A DNA stretch of 14,609 nt from CAYGZM01 sp964354365 (GTDB lineage Bacteria; Planctomycetota; Phycisphaerae; Sedimentisphaerales; Anaerobacaceae), in NCBI GenBank assembly GCA_964354365.1, contig CAYGZM010000094.1:1-14609 (forward strand). The letters are read 5' to 3'. A model generated the notes under the pieces. It saw only the letters and a program-made list of their open reading frames with translations, was not told where the DNA came from and ran no database searches. Positions 8,087-13,726 of this stretch are shown here, piece after piece. Both the position numbers and the translations under genes were made by a program. Position 1 is the stretch's first letter. Every line of letters starts with the position of its first letter.

Positions 8087-8124
8087 GCCTATCGCGCGTG
8101 CAGTGCCGGGCGGACACCCAAAAG

Positions 8125-8133
8125 CATATAAAG
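8125..8133 (+). promoter_or_regulatory. TATA-like box in the divergent region, probable promoter of the Cdc6-like gene
   Basis: ATATAAAG inside the near-palindrome GCATATAAAGC could act on either strand. For the plus strand it would place the transcript start near 8155, giving a leader of about 35 nt that contains the ribosome site of the Cdc6-like gene. On the minus strand it is a second possible promoter of the HerA operon. The promoter assignment is inference. Confidence 0.4.
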
Positions 8134-8180
8134 CTTACTGCTTATTACTATTCGGGAGTGGTGAAAGGCAGACGCCAACC

Positions 8181-8186
8181 GGTGAT
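8181..8186 (+). promoter_or_regulatory. Ribosome binding site deciding the Cdc6-like gene start
   Basis: GGTGAT pairs with the AUCACC part of the 16S rRNA 3' end and lies 3 nt before the ATG at 8190. In the GGAGGTGATCC site at 13714 the same GGTGAT element lies 4 nt before its ATG. This favours 8190 over the more upstream in-frame ATG at 7989. Confidence 0.5.
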
Positions 8187-8189
8187 GTC

Positions 8190-9251
8190 ATGGACTTCAA
8201 TTCCGATTCGAGAATCATCAGCAGGGCCGACCTTCTTATGCCGGAGACCATTCCACACAAGATTACAGGCAGAAGCAAACAGATGGACAGGCTGCGTGAA
8301 TGCCTGAGGCCCATGGAGAAAGGCGCTGCCCCTTTCTCGGCCTGGTTATACGGCCCGGCTGGCAGTGGCAAGACAGTTTTGGCTCGCAAGGTAGCCGGCG
8401 AATTCTGTCAGTCAGCGCATCGAGTATCTCTCTATGTGAACTGCTGGGAACGGCCGACTCTGTACTCCGTGGTTCAAGCCTTGTGTGAACAGTTGAAGGT
8501 GCTCGGCGCTGACGCCCAAGATACCAACGTTAAGCTGTCCAGACTGAGTCAGGCGCTTCGGAACAGGATGACATTGATTATCCTGGATGAGTTCGACCGT
8601 CCGATGCCTAAGGAACAGAGCTCAATCATCTACAGACTCCTTCAACTGCCAAGGGCAGGGCTTTTCTGCATTTCAAACACCGAGTGGGCCTTCTTGAGCC
8701 TTGAGGTGAGGAACCAGTCCAGGCTCTCGCCGGTGCTGGTGCACTTTTCGAGGTATTCGACCGCCGAAATTGAGGCCATCCTCACTGACAGAGCTCGAGA
8801 TACACTGACGCCGTGCGCCTTCTCCACGAACACACTGCAGGAAATTGCCCCGTTGGCTCAGGGTGATGCGAGGGTGGCGCTGCGCCTTCTATTCCAAGCT
8901 GCCCTTGCTGCGGAAAACGACCATGCCGAACGAATCGGCTCAAAACACATCCCCTCGGATCGGTCAACATGGGCGCGATCCGAGCAAAAACGCCGAATAG
9001 AATCCCTTCCTGAGCATCAGCGGCTCGTTTACGAGCTGGTTAAGAAACACAGGCAGATATCCTCTACGAGCTTGCGAAGCCTCTATGAGACCATATGCGG
9101 CAAGCTGTCCATCGAGCCGGTTGCACAAAGAACGTTTTCCAAGTATGTTGCCCTACTGGCCCGCAACGACTTCCTTGCGATCGAACATAAAGGCGCTGGT
9201 GGCCCGGGCAGGCTGTTGAGGCTCACACATCATCGTCTCAGCGGGCGCTGA
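8190..9251 (+). CDS. Cdc6/Orc1-like AAA+ ATPase (possible replication initiator)
   Basis: With the start at 8190 the protein has 353 residues. ITGRSKQMDRL (25-35) is the usual entry to the domain, YGPAGSGKT (54-62) the Walker A motif, LIILDEFD (129-136) the Walker B motif, and CISNT (160-164) sensor 1 with its Asn. QGDARVALRL (224-233) is the sensor 2 motif, typical of the Cdc6/Orc1 group. Residues about 270-345 form a C-terminal winged helix (QRTFSKYVALLARNDFL). YVNCWERPTLYSVVQALCEQL after Walker A is also characteristic. In archaea such proteins bind origin repeats and load the MCM helicase; divergent copies occur on plasmids and other elements. The open frame runs back to 7989 over the divergent gene, but that extension lacks family features. 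Its 3' end overlaps the convergent HTH gene by 22 bp. Confidence 0.88.
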   Translation: MDFNSDSRIISRADLLMPETIPHKITGRSKQMDRLRECLRPMEKGAAPFSAWLYGPAGSGKTVLARKVAGEFCQSAHRVSLYVNCWERPTLYSVVQALCEQLKVLGADAQDTNVKLSRLSQALRNRMTLIILDEFDRPMPKEQSSIIYRLLQLPRAGLFCISNTEWAFLSLEVRNQSRLSPVLVHFSRYSTAEIEAILTDRARDTLTPCAFSTNTLQEIAPLAQGDARVALRLLFQAALAAENDHAERIGSKHIPSDRSTWARSEQKRRIESLPEHQRLVYELVKKHRQISSTSLRSLYETICGKLSIEPVAQRTFSKYVALLARNDFLAIEHKGAGGPGRLLRLTHHRLSGR

Positions 9252-9874
9252 ACCCGTCTCATTTCCTTTGCTGATGAATCCTTTTGCCGTCCCTTGAGGA
9301 TCTGTCGCTGGACTGTCTCATCTACCGCTACCTTCGCGACGCCGTGTGTGCACTCTTTCCGAAACAACGCACGTTTATCTGTGTTCTGAAAGAGCCGGTT
9401 CACGATGTTCTTTGCCGAGGTCGGAGTAATGCCGAGCCGATCAGCAAGTTCCCTATAGGTCACCAGTCCGCATTCAAAACACACCTGAAAGAGTCTCTTC
9501 TCCTGCGGGGTCAAACCGTTTATGGCTTCCCCTAGCCAATCGCCCCCTGTCTCCGCCGACCTGTTCGACTCATTCGACTGGGTCGATCTGTCCGACCTGG
9601 TTATATGGCTCTTCCATAAGTCGATTCGTACAAGAACCGCTTCCCTTAGTTCAGCCAGTATCGGTGTAAGGTTCTCGGGGACTCGCTCGACAAGCTTGCC
9701 CGTATGATCATGCACCTCTATGAGTCGCTCTTCGATTCGACTCAGCGTTGACTCAATCGACTCAGTCGATCTATTCGGATCATACATATCAAATGCGAGA
9801 CGAAGGGATTCCATCTCCGCTTCAAGTCGTCTTGCCTCTTCTGCGATGCGCCGAGATAGCTCCGCCAACTCCAT
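9230..9874 (-). CDS. Coiled-coil protein with C-terminal helix-turn-helix domain
   Basis: This 214-residue protein starts MELAELSRRIAEEARRLE. Probable coiled coils cover about 1-27 and 37-85, then a polar Ser/Arg/Asn linker (95-110), then LTPQEKRLFQVCFECG and VTYRELADRLGITPTSAKNIV (121-158), a helix-turn-helix of the sigma-region-4/LuxR general type. The tail is basic. It probably binds DNA as a dimer or oligomer through the coils. An upstream in-frame ATG at 9946 lies inside a repeat unit, while the start at 9874 has a TATA box 22 nt before it, so the shorter form is chosen. It is tail-to-tail with the Cdc6-like gene, overlapping by 22 bp. The 22-bp-spaced repeats lie just upstream of its promoter, so it may be controlled by them or bind them. 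The exact family is not recognised. Confidence 0.8.
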   Translation of the reverse strand: MELAELSRRIAEEARRLEAEMESLRLAFDMYDPNRSTESIESTLSRIEERLIEVHDHTGKLVERVPENLTPILAELREAVLVRIDLWKSHITRSDRSTQSNESNRSAETGGDWLGEAINGLTPQEKRLFQVCFECGLVTYRELADRLGITPTSAKNIVNRLFQNTDKRALFRKECTHGVAKVAVDETVQRQILKGRQKDSSAKEMRRVQRPLRR

Positions 9875-9896
9875 GTATATCTCTTGGCTGGGGCAC

Positions 9897-9904
9897 TTTA
9901 TAAA
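9897..9904 (-). promoter_or_regulatory. Archaeal-type TATA box for the coiled-coil/HTH gene
   Basis: The palindromic TTTATAAA is centred 26.5 nt before the ATG at 9874 (minus strand), with 22 nt between. The repeat cluster begins about 30 bp upstream of the box, a position suited to a regulator or initiator that touches this promoter. Confidence 0.6.
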
Positions 9905-9932
9905 TCTAAGGTTGATTTTCGCCCGGGTCGGA

Positions 9933-9950
9933 TTTTCTGCAAACATTTTG
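9933..9950 (+). repeat. Iteron-like repeat unit A
   Basis: TTTTCTGCAAACATTTTG, identical over 18 nt to unit C. Its TGCAAACATTTTG core starts at 9938, exactly 22 bp before the core of unit B. Confidence 0.7.
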
Positions 9951-9955
9951 CATAA

Positions 9956-9972
9956 TTAGTGCAAAGATTTTG
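9956..9972 (+). repeat. Iteron-like repeat unit B (variant)
   Basis: TTAGTGCAAAGATTTTG. Its core, TGCAAAGATTTTG, starts at 9960 and differs from units A and C by one base (G for C). It has the same variant base as the inverted unit D. Confidence 0.65.
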
Positions 9973-9976
9973 AATG

Positions 9977-9994
9977 TTTTCTGCAAACATTTTG
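9977..9994 (+). repeat. Iteron-like repeat unit C
   Basis: An exact copy of unit A, TTTTCTGCAAACATTTTG. Its core starts at 9982, again exactly 22 bp after that of unit B. A spacing of two helical turns puts all three on one face of the DNA. Confidence 0.7.
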
Positions 9995-10061
9995 AAAATT
10001 CTAAAAACAGGCAGTGCAAGTTCCTGACGGCGGCGCTGTACTACTAAACGACTCACTCTAC

Positions 10062-10085
10062 ATATAACATATAACAGTGTTATAT
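10062..10085. repeat. AT-rich palindrome with an extra half-site
   Basis: ATATAACAGTGTTATAT (10069-10085) is a perfect palindrome of two 8-bp arms around one G. A third copy of the half-site ATATAACA lies directly before it (10062-10069). This is the form of a dimer-binding operator. As a pure AT segment between repeats it could also be a DNA unwinding element. Confidence 0.55.
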
Positions 10086-10166
10086 TTGCAATAGCTCTAC
10101 CCTGTATTCTCTGCGCACTTGACCAGACGTAGATAGGCGGCGGATCGTGTACCCGGAAAATCGTTG

Positions 10167-10189
10167 CCGTTGCCGACGCCGGCAAACGG
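10167..10189. other. GC-rich hairpin in the intergenic region
   Basis: CCGTTGCCG pairs with CGGCAAACGG, giving nine base pairs, one bulged A and a four-base loop. On the minus strand it lies about 65 nt after the stop of the winged-helix operon and is followed by ATTTT, so it may be that operon's terminator. A structural role in an origin is the other option. Confidence 0.4.
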
Positions 10190-10229
10190 AGGGGCGGATT
10201 AGTTCACAACTACTTGCTTTGAATTTATT

Positions 10230-10246
10230 AAAAATCTTTGCAGAAA
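10230..10246 (-). repeat. Inverted iteron-like repeat unit D
   Basis: On the minus strand it reads TTTCTGCAAAGATTTTT, matching the TTTCTGCAAA(C/G)ATTTT consensus of units A-C. It lies just downstream of the winged-helix gene stop. Its T-run could alternatively serve as an archaeal-style terminator for that operon. Confidence 0.5.
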
Positions 10247-10254
10247 TTCCCTCA

Positions 10255-10518
10255 TCATTGCGCTTTTGATCCGCGCATTAGATAGAGCACCAATGGTTTG
10301 TGTTTGCTCTCCGTTGGAAGTGATTGCCGAAAAGCTGCCCTTTCGACGACCAACTCTTCGAGGTATTTCTTGATGGTATGCCAGCTTGCCGAATATGCGT
10401 ACGTTTCCACCATACCCCGCTGGACGGATCGGACCGTGACCGGGTATGGATTTTGGCCAAGAACACGGCTGATTCTTTCCCGAAAAGTCATTCTTAATGC
10501 AGGCCTTCCTCGTTTCAC
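10255..10518 (-). CDS. Small winged-helix-like DNA-binding protein
   Basis: This 87-residue basic protein begins MKRGRPALRMTFRERISRVL. Its helix pattern (FRERISRVLGQNPY, VTVRSVQRGMVETYA, SASWHTIKKYLEELV) followed by a hairpin-like segment (VERAAF, KPLVLYLMRG) fits a winged helix, with SWHTIKKYL as the recognition helix. The ATG overlaps the stop of the upstream winged-helix gene as ATGA, so the two are translationally coupled and probably work together, perhaps as a regulator pair. No partner enzyme domain is present. The exact family is not recognised. The gene ends beside the inverted repeat unit D. Confidence 0.75.
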   Translation of the reverse strand: MKRGRPALRMTFRERISRVLGQNPYPVTVRSVQRGMVETYAYSASWHTIKKYLEELVVERAAFRQSLPTESKHKPLVLYLMRGSKAQ

Positions 10519-10910
10519 ATCTCCACCTTCCGGCGCATCGGTACTACACCCACAAGTTCGGCAGCGAACTTCAAGATCAGGCGTTTGATGTCCGTCGCTA
10601 TACGGTCCAAAGGAAAATAGACAGTCGGATTTGTCATGGGGATCTTACCGATCAGACCCAAAGCCCTCAGGTTTTCCAGTCGATGGCGGATCGTATGGTA
10701 CGAAGCAGCTTTCTTTCCTAAGCGGTGGTCTCTCTGGAATTCATCGACCAGTATTCTCAGGACATAACTGCTGGTATCATCTGGGTGCGGTCTGCCCGTG
10801 ACGTAGAATCGCTTCAACAAGAGTATGTCCATCCTGTCCAGCCGGGCCATTAGGCGGTCGATATCAAGTTCTTGGATCGCCAATTCACATTGCCTGTGTG
10901 TCTGGCTCAT
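10515..10910 (-). CDS. Winged-helix DNA-binding protein of archaeal style
   Basis: This 131-residue protein starts MSQTHRQCELAIQELDIDRL. RMDILLLKRFYVTG (about 26-39) begins a winged helix, YHTIRHRLENLRALGLIG (about 71-88) holds the recognition helix, and NPTVYFPL forms the wing. A C-terminal helix (IATDIKRLILKFAAELVGV) may serve dimerisation. Small winged-helix proteins with this D-x-LLL-FY start are common in archaea and their elements. There is no clear Shine-Dalgarno site, but a TATA box lies 22 nt before the ATG, so the transcript is probably leaderless. It is first in a two-gene operon with the 87-residue winged-helix protein. A natural guess is control of this element's replication or own promoters through the palindrome or the repeats, but that is not shown by the sequence. 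Confidence 0.8.
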   Translation of the reverse strand: MSQTHRQCELAIQELDIDRLMARLDRMDILLLKRFYVTGRPHPDDTSSYVLRILVDEFQRDHRLGKKAASYHTIRHRLENLRALGLIGKIPMTNPTVYFPLDRIATDIKRLILKFAAELVGVVPMRRKVEM

Positions 10911-10932
10911 ATCCTATATTTGGTATTTGCAG

Positions 10933-10940
10933 CTAATAAA
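10933..10940 (-). promoter_or_regulatory. Archaeal-type TATA box for the winged-helix operon
   Basis: On the minus strand TTTATTAG is centred 26.5 nt before the ATG at 10910, with 22 nt between. The purine-rich GAGAAG directly before it is compatible with a BRE element. Confidence 0.55.
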
Positions 10941-11027
10941 CTTCTCTCCTGATGAAATCCCGCTCCCAGGTGTGACCTCGCATCGAGCCTTGCGCACCTG
11001 CAGTTTCTGTCTTAAACGAGCGGGCAC

Positions 11028-11258
11028 TTACTTACGCGCTACAAGGACATCCGTAATTTCCACCAGGATTTGCTCGATACAGGCCCCCTTATTGGCCCAG
11101 TTGATGATTCCGGCCATCTCTACACGGTAGCAGCCCCGCGGCACGGTCGGCACGGTGCGAGGCAAAGCCTTTTTAATGTCGGTGCGAAAGAGACCGCATG
11201 AGTTCAGAAGATACCTACAAAGGTGATTCAAAATCCATACAGAGCCTGGTGGTTTCAC
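11028..11258 (-). pseudogene. Possible remnant of an effector-associated domain (EAD1-like)
   Basis: The open frame ends with CYRVEMAGIINWANKGACIE and QILVEITDVL. This resembles the end of the EAD1 domain, which typically runs as a hydrophobic helix with WAE, a short GR loop, then a helix beginning with ELL. EAD domains act as adaptors in bacterial and archaeal conflict systems. The N-terminal part of this frame does not look conserved, no promoter or ribosome site fits its ATG, and no effector domain follows. It overlaps the start of the small plus-strand gene. I regard it as a decayed fragment at best; chance similarity is quite possible. Confidence 0.2.
11170..11177 (+). promoter_or_regulatory. 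TATA-like box for the small acidic ORF
   Basis: TTTTTAAT is centred 24.5 nt before the ATG at 11198, slightly closer than in the other leaderless genes. It is a weaker match but is the main support for that gene being expressed. Confidence 0.35.
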
Positions 11259-11410
11259 ACTTTAAGAAGGATCTGTCGAACTTGGCGCAGTCTGAGCAGG
11301 GCCTGCCTCTCCTCGATAAAGAATCCCCTCTCACGGAGGCGAAATACACAGCAAAAGGGGCCTTACGGCGCCTTGAGCGTATGTTCGCTGCTGATGAAGA
11401 TGAAATTTGA
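11198..11410 (+). CDS. Small charged protein, unknown function
   Basis: This 70-residue ORF starts MSSEDTYKGDSKSIQSLVVS and ends LERMFAADEDEI. It is rich in Asp, Glu, Lys and Ser, with a likely amphipathic C-terminal helix (TEAKYTAKGALRRLERMF) and an acidic tail. The composition is protein-like and a TATA-like box lies 20 nt upstream, but I recognise no family and there is no strong ribosome site. It overlaps a minus-strand open frame (11028-11258); at most one of the two is likely to be a real gene, and this one is the better candidate. Confidence 0.45.
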   Translation: MSSEDTYKGDSKSIQSLVVSHFKKDLSNLAQSEQGLPLLDKESPLTEAKYTAKGALRRLERMFAADEDEI

Positions 11411-11917
11411 CGCCGTCAATATGAACTTGTCGACAAATTCACACAGACACCTCGTCCGCCCGGCGAGAGGCGCTGACCCCATCATATTCACAAAAAACAC
11501 ATTAATTTCAATCCCGGCTTGGTTGCACACGCATCCAATCCGCATACTCAGAGCATTATGAGAACAACAGGGACATCGGAATCGCAACGCTCCGACATCC
11601 CTTACTGCACACCGAACGTTCCATGAAGTAGGGTATTGTGCTGCATGAAGACGGTTCACGATTCTGCTTAGCCGCCGCTTTCCCAGAAGAGGCCTTCTTC
11701 TATCAGTTTCTGCCAGGATGTTCTTGTCTTACGTGCGTCTTTCGTTGTCTTGTTTTACAGGGGGGCCCATGCCTGGTTTGCAAGCCGGCTGGATAATACA
11801 TACTCGTCAAGGACCCCCTGGACGTTCCAGAGGGCCCTTTTCAAAACGCTTACACAGATGGGACGCTTTGAGCATAAGGGCGCCCCACCGCACTCTCACG
11901 AAAAGGAGGTACTCGAA
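11411..11917. other. About 500 bp without a recognisable gene
   Basis: Nothing here is convincingly coding. A minus-strand frame at 11363-11659 has Cys pairs (CPCC, CVC) but begins with GTG and has no TATA or ribosome site. On the minus strand at 11668-11754 a short stop-to-stop stretch reads SWQKLIEEGLFWESGG before a TAA and looks like the tail of a lost gene. The frame of the ATPase gene stays open from 11750 to 11917 but reads as non-conserved sequence. The stretch marks a probable junction between the left modules and the right-hand pair. Confidence 0.4.
11904..11910 (+). promoter_or_regulatory. Strong Shine-Dalgarno site for the GHKL ATPase gene
   Basis: AGGAGGT lies 7 nt before the ATG at 11918. 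It decides the start in favour of 11918 over the in-frame ATG at 11750, which would add 56 unconserved residues. Confidence 0.85.
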
Positions 11918-13549
11918 ATGGACACAATACAAGCAAAGGTCAGCAAAAGATTACTGTCGAAGGCCGACAGGCTTTTCACAGGCACACTGGATGGCAGGAT
12001 AATCGAGATCCTGCAGAACGCCAGGCGTGCAGGTGCAACGCAAGTTACCATCACAAATGAAAAAGGACTTGTTACAGTCCGGGACAATGGGAAAGGGATT
12101 GATGATTTCTCGAAGCTGCTCGACCTGGGAGATTCGGACTGGGACAAGGCGATGGAAGAGGCCGAGGACCCCGCAGGTGTGGGCTTGTTCTGTCTTGCGC
12201 CGCGAAAGTCGACCATAAGCTCAAAGGGCAAGGAGATCGTCATAAGCAAGGATGGCTGGACAGGCAAACCAATTCAGCTTACTGAGGCCGATGATCAGGA
12301 CAAGGGCACGGTACTTACATTTGCAGATGAGCCCTGGGAGCTGTCTGTAGTCAAGAGGCATGCGGTATTCAGCGGAATGAAGGTGGTCGTCGACGGCAAG
12401 AGCTGCCCGCAGGAGCCATTTACCTCGAGCAGGGCTGCGCCGCACCCGGAGCTCGGCTGCAGGATAGAGGTCCGCGAGAGGGACCATCTGAACCAGTGGC
12501 ACAACCAGTGGAGAGATCATTACTTCTGCGACACGGTCATGGTCAATTTCCACGGCCAGGTAGTGAAGTTTACATACAACCCTGTCAGCGACAATCTGGT
12601 CTTCCTGGTAGATATGACGGGGGAGCCGACAGGGATTAGGATGATGCTCCCGGCCAGGACCCAGTTGGTGGAGAATAAGGCCCTCGGAACGCTCAAGGCG
12701 GCAATTGAGAAGGAGGCCTATCGCTTCATCGAGAAGCGAGGCAGGCACAAGTTGCCGTACGAGCAGTACAAGCATGCCGCTGAGCTTGGCATAAAGCTGC
12801 CGGAAGCAGAGCCGACTTTTGATGTGGGTGTACTGACCGGCGATGCTCCCGAACCCATAGAAGTGGTAATGCCGAAGGACTTTCCATTGTCCAAGTGCTA
12901 CCGGGTCGGCGAGCGGCTCTATGAAGAGGATGAGAAATGCGGGGCGAATGTTCATCTCTTGGCGGCCCTTGGGAAGTTCGATGAGCCTTTTTTGCCGGTG
13001 AGCATCTCCCGCAGCTACGATGGCTACAGTTGGGCAAAACTGCCTACTGTGGACAAGATCCAGGTAAAGCTCGGCAAGGAACTCGGCAGACAGTGGATGT
13101 GGTCGGAGCTGCTCGTTGCCGTTGAGTCCATAAGGATTACAGCGCACACAAGCGACGGCAAGGTGTTCGAATCTGATGTGGTTATGGCCGTACTGGCAGC
13201 TGAGCAGAGTGAGAGGCCGTGGCACGGTTCTGATCATGTCTATGTGACGCCTGATGCCCGGCAGCAGTTGAGCACATCCGACATATGGTACCACCTCGGC
13301 GGTTGGAACGAAGATGGTGATACGTATGATACACAGGAATACCAGTTTGGAGAGGAGCTTGAGCTGTTCTGGTCGAATATCATCGGGCCGGGCGAGTATC
13401 TGCGAGCAAAGATAGTGGGAAATCTCGATGCCGTCAAAGGCGATTGGGAGAAGATCATCATTGACACAAAGAGGACAGTTGTGATCGCATACAAGAACGG
13501 TTCCACCAAGACGCTCAAATCCCCCTTTGCGGAGGACGGCACATCATGA
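11918..13549 (+). CDS. GHKL-type (HATPase_c) ATP-binding protein, mobile-element associated
   Basis: This 543-residue protein has the Bergerat ATP-binding fold at its N terminus. EILQNARRAGA (30-40) is the N box with Glu30 and Asn34, VRDNGKGIDDF (54-64) the G1 box with Asp56, and DPAGVGLFCLAPRKS (84-98) the G2 region. The remaining ~400 residues lack a histidine-kinase, MutL, Hsp90 or topoisomerase signature that I can see, so it is probably not a sensor kinase; a DNA- or protein-remodelling ATPase of the MutL/MORC sort is one possibility. A strong AGGAGGT site precedes it. The next gene, 177 nt downstream, carries DUF2958, typical of plasmids, which suggests both come from plasmid-like DNA. 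A long antisense open frame (12221-13294) is a shadow. Confidence 0.8.
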   Translation: MDTIQAKVSKRLLSKADRLFTGTLDGRIIEILQNARRAGATQVTITNEKGLVTVRDNGKGIDDFSKLLDLGDSDWDKAMEEAEDPAGVGLFCLAPRKSTISSKGKEIVISKDGWTGKPIQLTEADDQDKGTVLTFADEPWELSVVKRHAVFSGMKVVVDGKSCPQEPFTSSRAAPHPELGCRIEVRERDHLNQWHNQWRDHYFCDTVMVNFHGQVVKFTYNPVSDNLVFLVDMTGEPTGIRMMLPARTQLVENKALGTLKAAIEKEAYRFIEKRGRHKLPYEQYKHAAELGIKLPEAEPTFDVGVLTGDAPEPIEVVMPKDFPLSKCYRVGERLYEEDEKCGANVHLLAALGKFDEPFLPVSISRSYDGYSWAKLPTVDKIQVKLGKELGRQWMWSELLVAVESIRITAHTSDGKVFESDVVMAVLAAEQSERPWHGSDHVYVTPDARQQLSTSDIWYHLGGWNEDGDTYDTQEYQFGEELELFWSNIIGPGEYLRAKIVGNLDAVKGDWEKIIIDTKRTVVIAYKNGSTKTLKSPFAEDGTS

Positions 13550-13624
13550 TCCGGGGCGGAACCCGATAGGCCGACTCACATTCGGCGCACAGACGGATAG
13601 AAGCATAGCAATTCCCACAAACGG

Positions 13625-13643
13625 AAAGAGAACTCTCTCTTTT
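13625..13643 (+). terminator. Weak hairpin with short T-run after the GHKL gene
   Basis: AAAGAGA pairs with TCTCTTT around the loop ACTC, and the second arm runs on into one further T. It lies about 75 nt after the stop. The stem is AT-rich, so termination would be partial at best. Confidence 0.3.
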
Positions 13644-13668
13644 GCACCTAACAACTAACTCAACCCAT

Positions 13669-13700
13669 GATGGCGCGCTTACCACGTGAAGCGTGCCATC
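13669..13700 (+). promoter_or_regulatory. 12-bp hairpin in the leader of the DUF2958 gene
   Basis: GATGGCGCGCTT and AAGCGTGCCATC pair over 12 positions (one G-U) around the loop ACCACGTG. The hairpin ends 13 nt before the GGAGGTGATCC ribosome site and has no T-run, so it is more likely a control element or protein-binding site than a terminator. Confidence 0.5.
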
Positions 13701-13713
13701 GCACTTTAGAAAT

Positions 13714-13724
13714 GGAGGTGATCC
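13714..13724 (+). promoter_or_regulatory. Near-perfect Shine-Dalgarno site for the DUF2958 gene
   Basis: GGAGGTGATCC is fully complementary to the conserved 3' end of 16S rRNA; its GGAGG part lies 8 nt before the ATG at 13727. Such a long match predicts strong translation. Confidence 0.85.
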
Positions 13725-13726
13725 AA

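Larger units (their letters stand above)
9875..10254. other. Non-coding AT-rich region with repeats, palindrome and hairpin; candidate origin or operator region
   Basis: No credible gene is found in these 380 bp. From left to right the region holds a TATA box for the minus-strand gene, three repeat units at 22-bp spacing (9933-9994), an AT-rich palindrome (10062-10085), a GC-rich hairpin (10167-10189) and an inverted fourth repeat unit (10230-10246). Repeats plus an AT-rich segment near a Cdc6/Orc1-like gene fit a replication origin. A multi-site operator for the small DNA-binding proteins on either side is the main alternative. Confidence 0.45.

Noticed and set aside
11363..11659. A 98-codon minus-strand frame with Cys pairs that might be a zinc ribbon.
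   Set aside because: It starts with GTG, lacks TATA or Shine-Dalgarno signals, and the Cys spacing does not fit a four-ligand ribbon convincingly.
12221..13294. A 357-codon open frame antisense to the GHKL gene.
   Set aside because: It lies wholly inside the gene with intact ATPase motifs, has no promoter or ribosome site and reads as low-quality protein; it is a shadow.
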